This document shows, piece after piece, positions 33,542-42,721 of a DNA stretch of 64,000 bases (its first letter is position 1; the number at the start of each line of letters is the position of its first letter). The notes below the pieces were generated by a model. The model did not search any database. It was not told the DNA's origin and saw only the letters and a program-made list of their open reading frames with translations. Source of the stretch: an uncultured Acetobacterium sp. (GTDB lineage Bacteria > Bacillota > Clostridia > Eubacteriales > Eubacteriaceae); NCBI RefSeq assembly GCF_963664135.1, contig NZ_OY760905.1, positions 558,001 to 622,000 on the forward strand. The letters run 5' to 3'. A program made the translations under genes and the position numbers.

Positions 33542-35035
33542 CTATTTTAAAACATATTTTAATGATTCGATAATACTATGCGCTGTCAGCGTACTTTGTC
33601 CAAAATGTTCGGCATAATAATCCCCGGCTTTGCCATGATAATAAACACCCGCTCGGGCAGCTTCAAACAAATCGACATTCTGTCCGGCAATCCCGGCAAT
33701 CATTCCCGCCAGCACATCACCGCTACCTCCGGTTGCCATCCCGGGATTTCCGGTGGAATTAAACCAAATCTCACCATTGGTCCCAAAAATCATCGTTCGA
33801 TAACCTTTTAATACCACGACAACCTGATATTCCATGGCAAATTTTTGCCCATATCCGATCGGATCTTTTAAAATATCCTCTCTCGGTACATCAATCAATT
33901 TTGAAAATTCTGCAAAATGAGGTGTGATGACAACCGGCGTTTTTGATTCTTTCAGCGAATCAACCACTACTGCCAAATGGTGAATGCCATCGGCATCAAT
34001 AACGACCGGCAGGCTGCCTTCCAGTAAATGCTCCAGGATAAAGCTATAATTCTTGGCCCGACCAATTCCCGGTCCAATCAGAATAACTTTTTTGCGGTCG
34101 TTTTTGATATCATCTGAAGTAATATTACAATCATACGTTTTGATTAACGCTTCCGCCGGTGCCCGGGCAACAACTGGAATGTAAATGTCATGGGGAACGT
34201 AACAGGTAACTAACCCACCCCCACTTTTTAACGCCCCTTCAATGGACAATATTCCGGCTCCGCTCATGCCCTTAGAACCGGCAATAACAACCACAGAACC
34301 GTAATCATATTTATGGGTATTTTTCTTGCGTTTCTTAGGAAATTTCAAGTCTGTTTCCTGAGTATAATATTTTTCATTGGGGATGCTGTTTTCATCAATA
34401 CCAATATCAACCAGAACCGTATCGCCTGTATAATCAGGTCCATCATTGAGTAAGCAGCCCGTTTTATAGGTCTGAATAACAATGGTCTGATCAGCAAAAA
34501 TAGCATTTCCGACATGAAGTCCAACATCGCCACGCAAACCAGATGGAATATCGATGGCAATAATGGTTTTTTCACTTTGATTAACCAGATCAAAAATACG
34601 ATGATAATTTTCCGGGATATCTTTTTCAACTAACCCGGTTCCAAATATCGCATCAATAATATGGGTTGCCCCTTTTATATTTAAATTTAAATCTTCAAAA
34701 TCCGATGCACTTGACAAAGCCCGAACGGCAATATTTTGTTCTTGGAGTTTCTTTAGATTGCTGAGATTATCATCTGATAATTTTGTTTCAGCTTCAGTTA
34801 AAAAAAGATGAACGATATACCCTGCTTCGGACAATAACCGACCAACGACCAGACCATCTCCACCATTATTACCGGGTCCACAAAGAATAATAATCTGTGA
34901 TTTTTCGTCGAGGCTCTCCTTTATGATTTCTGCACATGCTTGGCCAGCTCGTTCCATTAGTTCAAGACTGGGTGTGCCGGCCTCAATCGCATGGCGGTCC
35001 ATAACAGCCATTTCTTTTGGTGTGACAACTTTCAT
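33542..35035 (-). CDS. nnr: Bifunctional NAD(P)H-hydrate epimerase/dehydratase
   Basis: A 497-residue two-domain repair enzyme. The N-terminal YjeF epimerase domain has ILCGPGNNGGDGLVVGRLL and AIDIPSGLRGDVG. The C-terminal ADP/ATP-dependent dehydratase domain has VVIAGSKGMSGAGILS and NPGMATGGSGDVLAGMIAG. It repairs hydrated NAD(P)H. The start was put at MKVVTPKEM, preceded by GAGGAAAG. The gene is closed by a terminator and stands next to the cation transporter. Confidence 0.95.
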   Translation of the reverse strand: MKVVTPKEMAVMDRHAIEAGTPSLELMERAGQACAEIIKESLDEKSQIIILCGPGNNGGDGLVVGRLLSEAGYIVHLFLTEAETKLSDDNLSNLKKLQEQNIAVRALSSASDFEDLNLNIKGATHIIDAIFGTGLVEKDIPENYHRIFDLVNQSEKTIIAIDIPSGLRGDVGLHVGNAIFADQTIVIQTYKTGCLLNDGPDYTGDTVLVDIGIDENSIPNEKYYTQETDLKFPKKRKKNTHKYDYGSVVVIAGSKGMSGAGILSIEGALKSGGGLVTCYVPHDIYIPVVARAPAEALIKTYDCNITSDDIKNDRKKVILIGPGIGRAKNYSFILEHLLEGSLPVVIDADGIHHLAVVVDSLKESKTPVVITPHFAEFSKLIDVPREDILKDPIGYGQKFAMEYQVVVVLKGYRTMIFGTNGEIWFNSTGNPGMATGGSGDVLAGMIAGIAGQNVDLFEAARAGVYYHGKAGDYYAEHFGQSTLTAHSIIESLKYVLK

Positions 35036-35192
35036 TTCTTTCCTCTTTTCCCACATATGAAAATAAATCTATCTGATTCTTTTGTCATTATATCAAATAG
35101 AAATCTTTTGTAAACCATAAGAATAATAAAGCCGCCATAATATCTGACGGCTTTGCATAAGAGTTATTAAGTTTAAGTATTCAGGATAAATC

Positions 35193-35879
35193 TTATCTTA
35201 GGGCATCCAGTGCTTTGATTGTTTTCGCATCGATTTTCCCAGTTTCAGTCAAACCGTTTGCTTTCTGAAAAGCTTTCACGGCTGTCACTGTTGCATCATC
35301 AAAGGTCCCTGTTGCTGATTCAGCAGCCAGATATTTTTGAGCGACAAGAATTTGCTGATAGGTTTGCAACACCTTACCACTATCGCCTTTTTCAAATTTT
35401 ATATCTTCAGCGACTAGTGAAATAATCGTCGAACGATCCAATTTTCCAGTTTGCTCCAAACCTTTCATTGCCTGATAGGTTTTAATGGCAGTTTGGACTT
35501 CCTCAGTAATCTGATTTGATGGTTGACTGATTAAAAATCCCAGTGAGTATAAAATTTGCTGATACTCAAGAATCTCATCGTTAGTATCACCAAGGGAATA
35601 TTCGGTAATGACAATTGTCGTCCCATCATCGGTCTTGATTTCCGTCGTTTTATTATCATCAGTGGAAGCGCCGGCGTTGATCGTTAAGTTAGCCGGTTCC
35701 ATGCCAATGGCTATCGAGTAAACATCAGAAATCCCCTTTTCCCCGATGGATAACTGATCAGCGGCCGAATAAACATCTTCAATGACAAAGGATGAGGTTA
35801 AAAAGATTAGAAAAACAGTAAAAACAATGTAAAGGACAACATCTTTAAATCGTTTGAAAACACTTTGTTTATTCATCAT
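35193..35879 (-). CDS. Membrane-anchored peptidoglycan-binding protein
   Basis: A roughly 228-residue protein. An N-terminal membrane helix or signal anchor (residues about 15-35, [20 protein letters not shown]) precedes an outer part with two PG_binding_1 repeats: [15 protein letters not shown] with [15 protein letters not shown], then [15 protein letters not shown] with [14 protein letters not shown]. There is no catalytic domain. It overlaps the yebC stop, so translation is probably coupled, and one of two adjacent ATGs is the start. A weak GCCG hairpin follows at 35128-35154. It likely anchors to the cell wall or spore wall. Confidence 0.8.
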   Translation of the reverse strand: MMNKQSVFKRFKDVVLYIVFTVFLIFLTSSFVIEDVYSAADQLSIGEKGISDVYSIAIGMEPANLTINAGASTDDNKTTEIKTDDGTTIVITEYSLGDTNDEILEYQQILYSLGFLISQPSNQITEEVQTAIKTYQAMKGLEQTGKLDRSTIISLVAEDIKFEKGDSGKVLQTYQQILVAQKYLAAESATGTFDDATVTAVKAFQKANGLTETGKIDAKTIKALDALR

Positions 35880-36606
35880 CCTCACCGGTCCAGTTGTGCC
35901 ATACTTCCTGAACATCTTCATTATCATCGAACATATCAATCATTTTCAACATTTTTTTGATATCCCCGGCGTCTGTCAGTTCAACTTCGGTAGCTGGGAT
36001 CATCGCGATTTCGGCCGAGGCCAGTTCATAACCTGCCTGTTTCAGAGCCTCACAAACCGATCCAAAATCTGCCGGTTCGGTGCTGATTTCGTAGCCTTCA
36101 TCGGCGGTTTCAATATCTTCCGCGCCGGCATCCAGGGCTAGCATCATCAGAGCTTCTTCATCAATATCATCTGATTTTTCGATCATAATCTGACCTTTTT
36201 TGGTAAACAGAAAGCCCACACAACCACTGGTGCCAAGGTTTCCACCATTTTTATCGAGGGCGTGGCGGACATCTCCGGCGGTTCGGTTTTTATTATCGGT
36301 CAGGGTTTCAATAATCACCGCAACGCCACCTGGTCCATATCCTTCATAGGTAATTTCTTCATAAACGTTGCCCTGTAATTCGCCGGCACCTTTTTTTACC
36401 GCCCGATCAATGTTTTCATTGGGCATGTTAGCAGCCTTTGCTTTGACAATGGCTTCTTTCAGTTTTGCATTCATTTCCGGATCGCTGCCACCCTCTCGGG
36501 ATGCAACCGCAATATATTTTGCTAACTTGGTAAAGATTTGACCACGTTTCGCATCTGCTTTTCCTTTTTTGTGTTTAATAGTCGACCATTTTGAATGTCC
36601 AGACAT
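35869..36606 (-). CDS. yebC: YebC/PmpR family transcription or translation factor
   Basis: A 245-residue protein of typical length. It has the family signature [20 protein letters not shown] at the start, [29 protein letters not shown] and [12 protein letters not shown]. Members act as regulators or as helpers of translation at difficult motifs. The start follows GGAGG by 6 bases; a TTG two codons earlier is not needed. It is co-transcribed with the peptidoglycan-binding gene. Confidence 0.95.
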   Translation of the reverse strand: MSGHSKWSTIKHKKGKADAKRGQIFTKLAKYIAVASREGGSDPEMNAKLKEAIVKAKAANMPNENIDRAVKKGAGELQGNVYEEITYEGYGPGGVAVIIETLTDNKNRTAGDVRHALDKNGGNLGTSGCVGFLFTKKGQIMIEKSDDIDEEALMMLALDAGAEDIETADEGYEISTEPADFGSVCEALKQAGYELASAEIAMIPATEVELTDAGDIKKMLKMIDMFDDNEDVQEVWHNWTGEDDE

Positions 36607-36689
36607 CGACAACCTCCTTGATTTTTTATAATTTACAATTTGTTATTATAACATATTGTCCTTTTATCACAAACATGTTTTTAAATTTC

Positions 36690-37493
36690 TTAAACTTCTG
36701 CCTCAATTTTATTCACTTCCGATTCCAATTCTTTTCGCAGTAAGATCAGCTGAATAATATCTTCCTGAGCAAAAAGATCATCAAAGATCTTTTCATAGCG
36801 GGATGCTTTATCCCCCTGATTCAGTTTGTATAAATAGCCAATATTATCTAGAATACTGGTAACTGAACTTGATTTTAGCCCAAAAAGCCGTTGGGCATTT
36901 TGGATTTCCTCCCGGATTGATGACATTTCCCGATCAACATCATTGACTGCATTGGCGGCGTTAACCAACCTTCGTTTGATATCTTCGGGAATATTTTCTT
37001 TATATTTATAATTTAAGGAATGTTCGATGATCGACCAAAAATTCATGGCCAAGGTACGAATTTGAATTTCTACTAAGATGGACTGATTGCCAGCTACCGA
37101 AAAAACCGGGTAGCGGATAATCAGATGATAGCTTTTATACCCGCTGGCCTTGGCCGCACTGAGATAGTCTTTGACCTTGACGATTTCCATATCACAATTG
37201 GATCTTTTTTTGATCAGATCGACAACTTCATAGATATCATCTTCAAACTGACACATAATCCGGATCCCAGCGATATCCTGGATAGACTCCTCCAGCGATT
37301 CAATATCAACACCATAGTTATGAATTTTTTCTAAAATACTGGCCACACTTTTTACCCGGCCATAAACGGATTCAATCGGAGAATATTCTCCGATTTTTTC
37401 ATATTGTTCTTTTAAACTTGTAAATTTTAAGACAATCTCATCAACTGCCTGATGATAGGGGATGAGAAATTCCTGCCAATATTTTGTTCCCAA
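36690..37493 (-). CDS. Small alarmone synthetase, RelQ/YjbM-type
   Basis: A 267-residue RelA/SpoT synthetase without hydrolase or regulatory domains. Motifs are SVYGRVKSVASILEK, IQDIAGIRIMC, GYKSYHLIIRYP, VEIQIRT and FWSIIEHSLNYKYK, and the C terminus is helical. These cover the (p)ppGpp synthetase signature and match RelQ. The TTG start at 37493 has AGAGGT 7 bases upstream and no nearby ATG competes. It follows the radical SAM gene by 5 bp. Confidence 0.9.
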   Translation of the reverse strand: MGTKYWQEFLIPYHQAVDEIVLKFTSLKEQYEKIGEYSPIESVYGRVKSVASILEKIHNYGVDIESLEESIQDIAGIRIMCQFEDDIYEVVDLIKKRSNCDMEIVKVKDYLSAAKASGYKSYHLIIRYPVFSVAGNQSILVEIQIRTLAMNFWSIIEHSLNYKYKENIPEDIKRRLVNAANAVNDVDREMSSIREEIQNAQRLFGLKSSSVTSILDNIGYLYKLNQGDKASRYEKIFDDLFAQEDIIQLILLRKELESEVNKIEAEV

Positions 37494-37498
37494 GGTGA

Positions 37499-38434
37499 CT
37501 ACCTCTTATTATTCATCCCAGCGAATCTTCTTCCCTGGTAATTATTTTCTTGCTTCATTCGAGCATCAAGCTCATCTTTGATTTTCCACCAGCTGGTGTT
37601 CCAGTTGGTAATGACACTGTCTTCTTTGGGAACCCGACCAATCAGTCGTTGAATCACAGTCTCCGGGGCTAAATATTCCAAAAATAAAATTGCCCGGGTG
37701 ATGTAATCATCCTTAGTTAAAAGTGTCAGCTTCTTTTGATCATGCCATTGTTTTAAAACAGTGTTTTTTTCAATGTATAAACTATGGCATTTGACAAAAT
37801 CCGTTCCTTTTATTGAAAGAACTTCAGCACCTTTGATAATGTCTTCTTCGGTGTCCCAAGGCAAATCCAGGATCATATGGGTACAGGTCAAAAGACTGGC
37901 CTCTTTGATTCGATCCATGACTTCCTCATAGTCAGCCAGTGTATGTCCCCGATTAATAATCGTCAATGTTTCGTCATTGACACTTTGCAAACCCAGTTCG
38001 ATGGTTACTTCGATCTGATACTCTTTTTTGATTGTTTCCAAAAATTGCAGCTGTTCATCAGTGATGCAATCAGGCCTTGTCGAAATTGAAATCTCCACGA
38101 CATCAGGTCGAATTGACTGCTGAATCCAATTTTTAAAATCGCTGAATTCACAATAGGTGTTTGAAAAGCTCTGGAAATAGGGAATAAATTTCTTTGCATT
38201 ATATCGTTTTCCGATATAGGCAATATTTCTTTCGATTTGGACGGAGACCGGTAATTGATCTGACAGGGTTTCATTGCCACCGCCTTTTTCGCCGCAGTAA
38301 ACGCAGCCTCCAATCCCTTTGACACCATCACGGTTGGGACAGGTTACCGGAATATTAACCGGAATTTTATATACTTTTTCCCCATATCGTTCTTTTAACC
38401 AAACCGAATAAATATTATATGGATTGTCCGTCAT
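37499..38434 (-). CDS. Radical SAM protein, YhcC/TIGR01212 family
   Basis: A 311-residue radical SAM protein. The cluster motif is CPNRDGVKGIGGCVYC, the longer-spaced form of this family, followed by YFQSFSNTYC, ISTRPDCIT, VTIELGLQSVND and HMILDLPWDTEED. The substrate is unknown. It is 5 bp upstream of the alarmone synthetase gene and probably in the same transcript. Confidence 0.9.
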   Translation of the reverse strand: MTDNPYNIYSVWLKERYGEKVYKIPVNIPVTCPNRDGVKGIGGCVYCGEKGGGNETLSDQLPVSVQIERNIAYIGKRYNAKKFIPYFQSFSNTYCEFSDFKNWIQQSIRPDVVEISISTRPDCITDEQLQFLETIKKEYQIEVTIELGLQSVNDETLTIINRGHTLADYEEVMDRIKEASLLTCTHMILDLPWDTEEDIIKGAEVLSIKGTDFVKCHSLYIEKNTVLKQWHDQKKLTLLTKDDYITRAILFLEYLAPETVIQRLIGRVPKEDSVITNWNTSWWKIKDELDARMKQENNYQGRRFAGMNNKR

Positions 38435-38505
38435 TTGTTTTTATTTTCCTTAATAAGATTAAATAGACGAACCCTTTTATTGCTAATCAGGTTCGTCTGA
38501 AACAT

Positions 38506-38916
38506 TTATATTAATTTGGTGACACATTCTGGCAGTTCTTCTTTTTCACAACTTAAACTGAGAACGAATTTTATATCATGTTTTTCATTAATTTGTTGGA
38601 TTTTTTCGACGATTTTGCAAATGTCTTCTGGTTTTTGATAATCAATCAGTCTTAAAGTGTTATCAATAAAAACAATTTTCACATCATAATTCTCTGCAAT
38701 TACCCCGCTAATAAAGCCAAAAAGCTGATCTGATCCAGTGATGCCAAACTCCTCCAAGTTTGTGAATCTGATTTTAGTATCTACTTTTACTCGATATTTG
38801 TCTCTGTCATTAAGAAAAATGATATCCCCTTCGCAGGTTTCCAGTGCAGTGTTTGCCATGTCAATCATTTTTTTTGTTTTGCCGCTTCCTTTTGAACCGT
38901 ATACAAATTCAATCAT
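38506..38916 (-). CDS. Small P-loop ATPase-like protein
   Basis: A 136-residue protein with Walker A YGSKGSGKTKKMIDMAN at the N terminus and a Walker B-like VKIVFIDNTLRLID near residue 80. I know no function for it, though similar short P-loop proteins occur in clostridia. The start is the ATG preceded by AGGTG at 6 bases; an earlier GTG overlaps that site. Nothing in the neighbourhood explains it. Confidence 0.65.
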   Translation of the reverse strand: MIEFVYGSKGSGKTKKMIDMANTALETCEGDIIFLNDRDKYRVKVDTKIRFTNLEEFGITGSDQLFGFISGVIAENYDVKIVFIDNTLRLIDYQKPEDICKIVEKIQQINEKHDIKFVLSLSCEKEELPECVTKLI

Positions 38917-39055
38917 TTTAGACACCTCATTTCATATTGATAAGTTCATTATAAGGGTAAGTATCAATAATTTCAATCATTTTTAAAGAAATCAGCCGCT
39001 CAAGTCAAAAATAATATGTTATAATAAACAAAATAAACCTAAAGGAGGTCACCGT

Positions 39056-39838
39056 TTGAATAGTTCAGATCATTATGAATCCTTGGTATCACTTTTCGAC
39101 AAGCAATTAGAATTCGCGCAGAACCTTCAGCGTAAGATAATTCCTTCCCCTGGTTCCTTTGTGTCAGATCATTACCATTTTTATAGCTATTTGAGGCCTT
39201 TTCGAAAAGTCGGCGGCGATTTTTATGATTTTCATTTTCTGGATAACGGCAAGATCAGTCTTTTAATCGCTGACGCAACTGGCCACGGCATCGATGCCGC
39301 GATGATTACCAGTATGATTAAACTGAGTTATTCCTATACGATGAAGGACAATTGAATTAACCAATCCCCCAGCTTAGTCTTGAAACAGATTGAGTCCGAT
39401 ATCAGTCAACAGATGGACAATACTTTTTTTACTGCCATTGCCCTGGTTCTAGACCCCAAAGACGGCGTCTTATATTTTGCTAACGCCGGTCATCCGGATG
39501 CAATTCTTATGAAATCCAATCAAACGATTGAAATGCTCAAGCCCAATCTGCCGATGCTGGGTTTGCAACAGTTTATGAAAACCATGCACTATTTTGATAT
39601 GCGCATTAATTTTTCTAAAGGCGATAAATTATTGCTCTTTACCGATGGTCTTGTCGATGCCAAGAACCCGGATCGGGAAGATTTTTCAATCGAGCGGGTG
39701 GTCTCGGTCGTCAAAAATAATTTTGATTTGCCGATTAATCTAATCGGTGGCCACATCATTGAAGCCTGCATTGATTTCAAAGGCGATCAGGCTCCTTCGG
39801 ATGATATTTGTATTTTGGGTATTGAGGTTGATGAATAA
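39056..39838 (+). pseudogene. SpoIIE-type PP2C phosphatase interrupted by in-frame TGA
   Basis: Two open stretches in the same frame, split by a single TGA at 39353-39355, form one SpoIIE/RsbU-type phosphatase of about 260 residues. The first has LRPFRKVGGDFYDFHFLDNG and ADATGHGIDAAMIT, the second TAIALVLDPKDGVLYFANAG, LLLFTDGLVDA and SDDICILGI. Together these supply the metal-binding Asp residues. The TTG start follows a perfect AAAGGAGG. The TGA lies at a variable loop, where TGG would read naturally. It could be a nonsense mutation, a sequencing error or read-through. Confidence 0.8.
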
Positions 39839-40033
39839 CTTGGTAAAAAAGTATCACATGCCAGAAAATATCTTTATTTCTTTTTTATATGGATCGATCG
39901 GACTAACAACTCAGCCGTGCATATTGTTAGTCTTCAACCTTTTTCTAATGGAAATCTAATCATTTCTGACTAAACTAATGGTATGAAGTTATTTGGAGAT
40001 TTTTGCAAAAATCTCAGGAAAGGACGGATTACC

Positions 40034-41170
40034 ATGTTAGAACCAAAAAGAATACTGATATTAACTTGTTCCCACGGGTCTGGCCATAAAATGGTAGCCC
40101 AAACCCTCAAGGAGAGTTTTGAAGCTCGGGGGCACCTCGTTTCAGTGCAGGATTTATTTGACAAAACCAATCCAACCCTCAATCGCATGATTGAAAAATC
40201 TTATTTACTTTCCTATTCCATTGGGAGTAGTTTTTACGAACGCATTTATTATGACGTTGAAGAATATGCCCATAAAAAATTTATGTACAATCTCTGGAAT
40301 TTCACAAGTAAGGCTTTATTGAAGATGGTTAATGAGTTCAAACCAGACTGTATCATCAACACCTACGGTTATACCATTTCATCGATCCTTAAAAAAGAAA
40401 ATTATCCGCATATTAAGCTTTTTACTGTGGTTACTGATTTTTGCATTCCCAAACCTTGGATCCACCAGGACACCGACCGCTATTATGTGGCCTGTGGAAA
40501 CGTTGAAGAAACCTTGATCGGTGAAGGAATTCCCAGCGAACGAATTCTGAAAACTGGTATTCCCATCCGGGATGCCTTTTATGCCAAAGAAAATCGTCAT
40601 ACCATTATCAATAAGTACAATTTGGATCCCCATAAAAAAATTCTGATTATTTTTGCCGGAACCTATGGGGTTCTAAAAAATATTAAAGATATCTGTCGCC
40701 GGACTGACAAGATGGATAATCTCCAGACCATTGTTATTTGTGGAAAAAACAAGAGTCTCCAGCGCGAGCTTGAAATGGAAAACTTGAATAATACCCGAAT
40801 TTTTGGTTTTATCCCGGATATTCACGAATTTTATACCGTTGGTGATTTAATGGTCACCAAACCCGGTGGCATCACCCTCAGTGAAGTCGTGACGAAAAAA
40901 ATCCCAGTTATTTTATACAATCCCACCCCCGGCCAGGAAGGCGAAAATGCTCAATGGTTCAAGCGTCAGGGTGCCGCAGTCGTTGCTAATAACTTTAATG
41001 AGCTCATTCTGGCGATTGATGCCCTTAAGGAAAATGAAATCAAACGTTTTTCAATTAAAAATAGTCTTGGTAGAATCTACAATGGTCACGCAACCACCTT
41101 GATTACCCAGGACGTCTTAAACCAAATGAATATGCATGATGCAATTCCTTACCTGTCAGAATCCATTTAA
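40034..41170 (+). CDS. Diacylglycerol glycosyltransferase (UgtP/MGDG synthase-like)
   Basis: A 378-residue GT28-type glycosyltransferase. The N-terminal domain has ILTCSHGSGHKMVAQTLKES and the C-terminal nucleotide-sugar domain VTKPGGITLSEVVTKKIPVI and NPTPGQEGENAQWF. These are the family signature. It likely makes glycolipids for the membrane from diacylglycerol and a UDP-sugar. The start was put at MLEPKRI, after AAAGGACGG, rather than 17 codons upstream. Confidence 0.9.
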   Translation: MLEPKRILILTCSHGSGHKMVAQTLKESFEARGHLVSVQDLFDKTNPTLNRMIEKSYLLSYSIGSSFYERIYYDVEEYAHKKFMYNLWNFTSKALLKMVNEFKPDCIINTYGYTISSILKKENYPHIKLFTVVTDFCIPKPWIHQDTDRYYVACGNVEETLIGEGIPSERILKTGIPIRDAFYAKENRHTIINKYNLDPHKKILIIFAGTYGVLKNIKDICRRTDKMDNLQTIVICGKNKSLQRELEMENLNNTRIFGFIPDIHEFYTVGDLMVTKPGGITLSEVVTKKIPVILYNPTPGQEGENAQWFKRQGAAVVANNFNELILAIDALKENEIKRFSIKNSLGRIYNGHATTLITQDVLNQMNMHDAIPYLSESI

Positions 41171-41317
41171 ACGCAGCGAAAGATCTTTTTAAGTATTTTA
41201 GTTTACGATTGGCTTGTTATTTATTATCAATTGAGGGTATTTATTGATTAATCTGTGGTCAGCCGTAGTTAAAATGAGAAATCTTAAAAGATAAACGATT
41301 GAAAAGAGGAATTTAAT

Positions 41318-42163
41318 GTGAAACCACGAATTATCAGCGACAGCTCATGTGATTTACCTAAGAATTTTTTGGAGAAGGACGGCATTGATTTTTCAGTTGT
41401 TCCTTTAAAAATAATTGTCGGCAATCATGAATTTATAGATGATGAAACCTTAAATCCCAAAGAACTGATCGCCGCCATGAAAGCTGAAAAAACGGCGACT
41501 TCTTCTTCCTGCCCATCCCCTGAGGATTTTGCAGCTGAGCTTCGAAAAAATAAAGAAAGCTACGTGATTACCATGACTTCCGGTTTAAGTGGCACCTATA
41601 ACAGTGCCCGGGTTGCTAAAAATATGGTGCTTGAAGAAGATGATTCCCTAAAAATCAGCCTCTTTGACACTCATGCAACCTCACCGGTGATGATTTTAAT
41701 GGTGATGAAACTTCGGGATCTGATCAAAGCCGGTGAGATGGATTTTGACACCGTCAGTGAAAAGCTGGCGCTCTATCTTGAAACTCTGAACCTGCGCTTT
41801 TTGCTGCAGGATCTTTCCAATCTGGTTAAAAGCGGACGGATGAACCGGGTGGCTGGCGCTGTTGCCTCGGTACTCTCGATCATGCCCATTTTTCGATCCG
41901 ATGATAAGGGTGAAATCCAGCTGGTCACGAAAGCAAGAGGGATAAAAAAAGCGCTTTCCAGTCTTGCCAATATGGTCGAGGAAAAGACTAAGACCCAACC
42001 CCAATTTCCCGTGGTCATCACCCACTGCAATAATCTCAGCCAGGCTGAAACGCTCAAAGACCTGCTGGAGAAACGGTTTGATCTCAAGGAAATCTATATT
42101 TTCCCGATGCACGGCTTAACCACTTACTATTCCAATGACAAAGGCCTATTAATGGCATTTTAA
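41318..42163 (+). CDS. DegV family fatty-acid-binding protein
   Basis: A 281-residue DegV protein. The N-terminal signature ISDSSCDLPKNF, the TSSSCPSPEDF motif and VITMTSGLSGTYNSA are those that bind the fatty acid head group, and LVKSGRMNR follows. DegV/FakB proteins deliver fatty acids to the FakA kinase. The GTG start has AGAGGA 7 bases upstream. A bidirectional terminator follows. Confidence 0.93.
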   Translation: MKPRIISDSSCDLPKNFLEKDGIDFSVVPLKIIVGNHEFIDDETLNPKELIAAMKAEKTATSSSCPSPEDFAAELRKNKESYVITMTSGLSGTYNSARVAKNMVLEEDDSLKISLFDTHATSPVMILMVMKLRDLIKAGEMDFDTVSEKLALYLETLNLRFLLQDLSNLVKSGRMNRVAGAVASVLSIMPIFRSDDKGEIQLVTKARGIKKALSSLANMVEEKTKTQPQFPVVITHCNNLSQAETLKDLLEKRFDLKEIYIFPMHGLTTYYSNDKGLLMAF

Positions 42164-42186
42164 TTTAATAATGTATTATATGATAT

Positions 42187-42225
42187 AAAAAGGACTTAAA
42201 CCGGATTCGGTTTAAGTCCTTTTTT
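42187..42225. terminator. Bidirectional intrinsic terminator
   Basis: AAAAGGACTTAAACC-GGATTC-GGTTTAAGTCCTTTTTT lies between convergent degV and rnhA. Confidence 0.9.
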
Positions 42226-42251
42226 GGGGGAGTACATTTCTTTTTTTTATT

Positions 42252-42716
42252 TTAATTGGAAAAGCAATACTCATCCATGGCCTGGTTAACCAGTAAATCG
42301 GCCTGATTATTATAGGGATTTTCAGCATGTCCCTTGACCTTGTGAAAAGTGACCTTATGGCTGTTGACCAGCTGATCTAGTTCCATCCAGATTTCCCGGT
42401 TTTTTAAAGCTCCGGCTTTTCCCCGAGTCCAATTCTTCGCCTTCCATCCACCAATCCAATTCTGCAGATAGGCATTAACCACATAGGCCGAATCGCTGTA
42501 AATATGAACCTCACATGGCTCTTTTAGCAGCTTTAACCCTTCAATCACCGCCAACAGCTCCATCTGGTTGTTGGTGGTGTTTTCATAGGCGCGTTTATAC
42601 TCTTTAGTCACATTTTTCTCTGGATAAATCAGCACGCCGCCAATGGCACCGAGATTTTCTCCTTCTTGGCCGTTGCCGCGGCAACCGCCATCGGTATACA
42701 AATGAATAACTTTCAT
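42252..42716 (-). CDS. rnhA: Ribonuclease HI
   Basis: A 154-residue RNase HI with the four acidic catalytic residues in YTDGGCRGNG, MELLAVIEGL, IYSDSAYVV and NQADLL, and the His of KGHAENPYNNQ. It removes RNA from RNA-DNA hybrids. It follows leuS by 5 bp with only a weak ribosome-binding site, so it depends on leuS transcription. Confidence 0.95.
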   Translation of the reverse strand: MKVIHLYTDGGCRGNGQEGENLGAIGGVLIYPEKNVTKEYKRAYENTTNNQMELLAVIEGLKLLKEPCEVHIYSDSAYVVNAYLQNWIGGWKAKNWTRGKAGALKNREIWMELDQLVNSHKVTFHKVKGHAENPYNNQADLLVNQAMDEYCFSN

Positions 42717-42721
42717 GATTG

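Noticed and set aside
39353-39355. Confident selenocysteine codon
   Set aside because: SpoIIE-type phosphatases are not known selenoproteins and no clear SECIS hairpin is evident right after the TGA.
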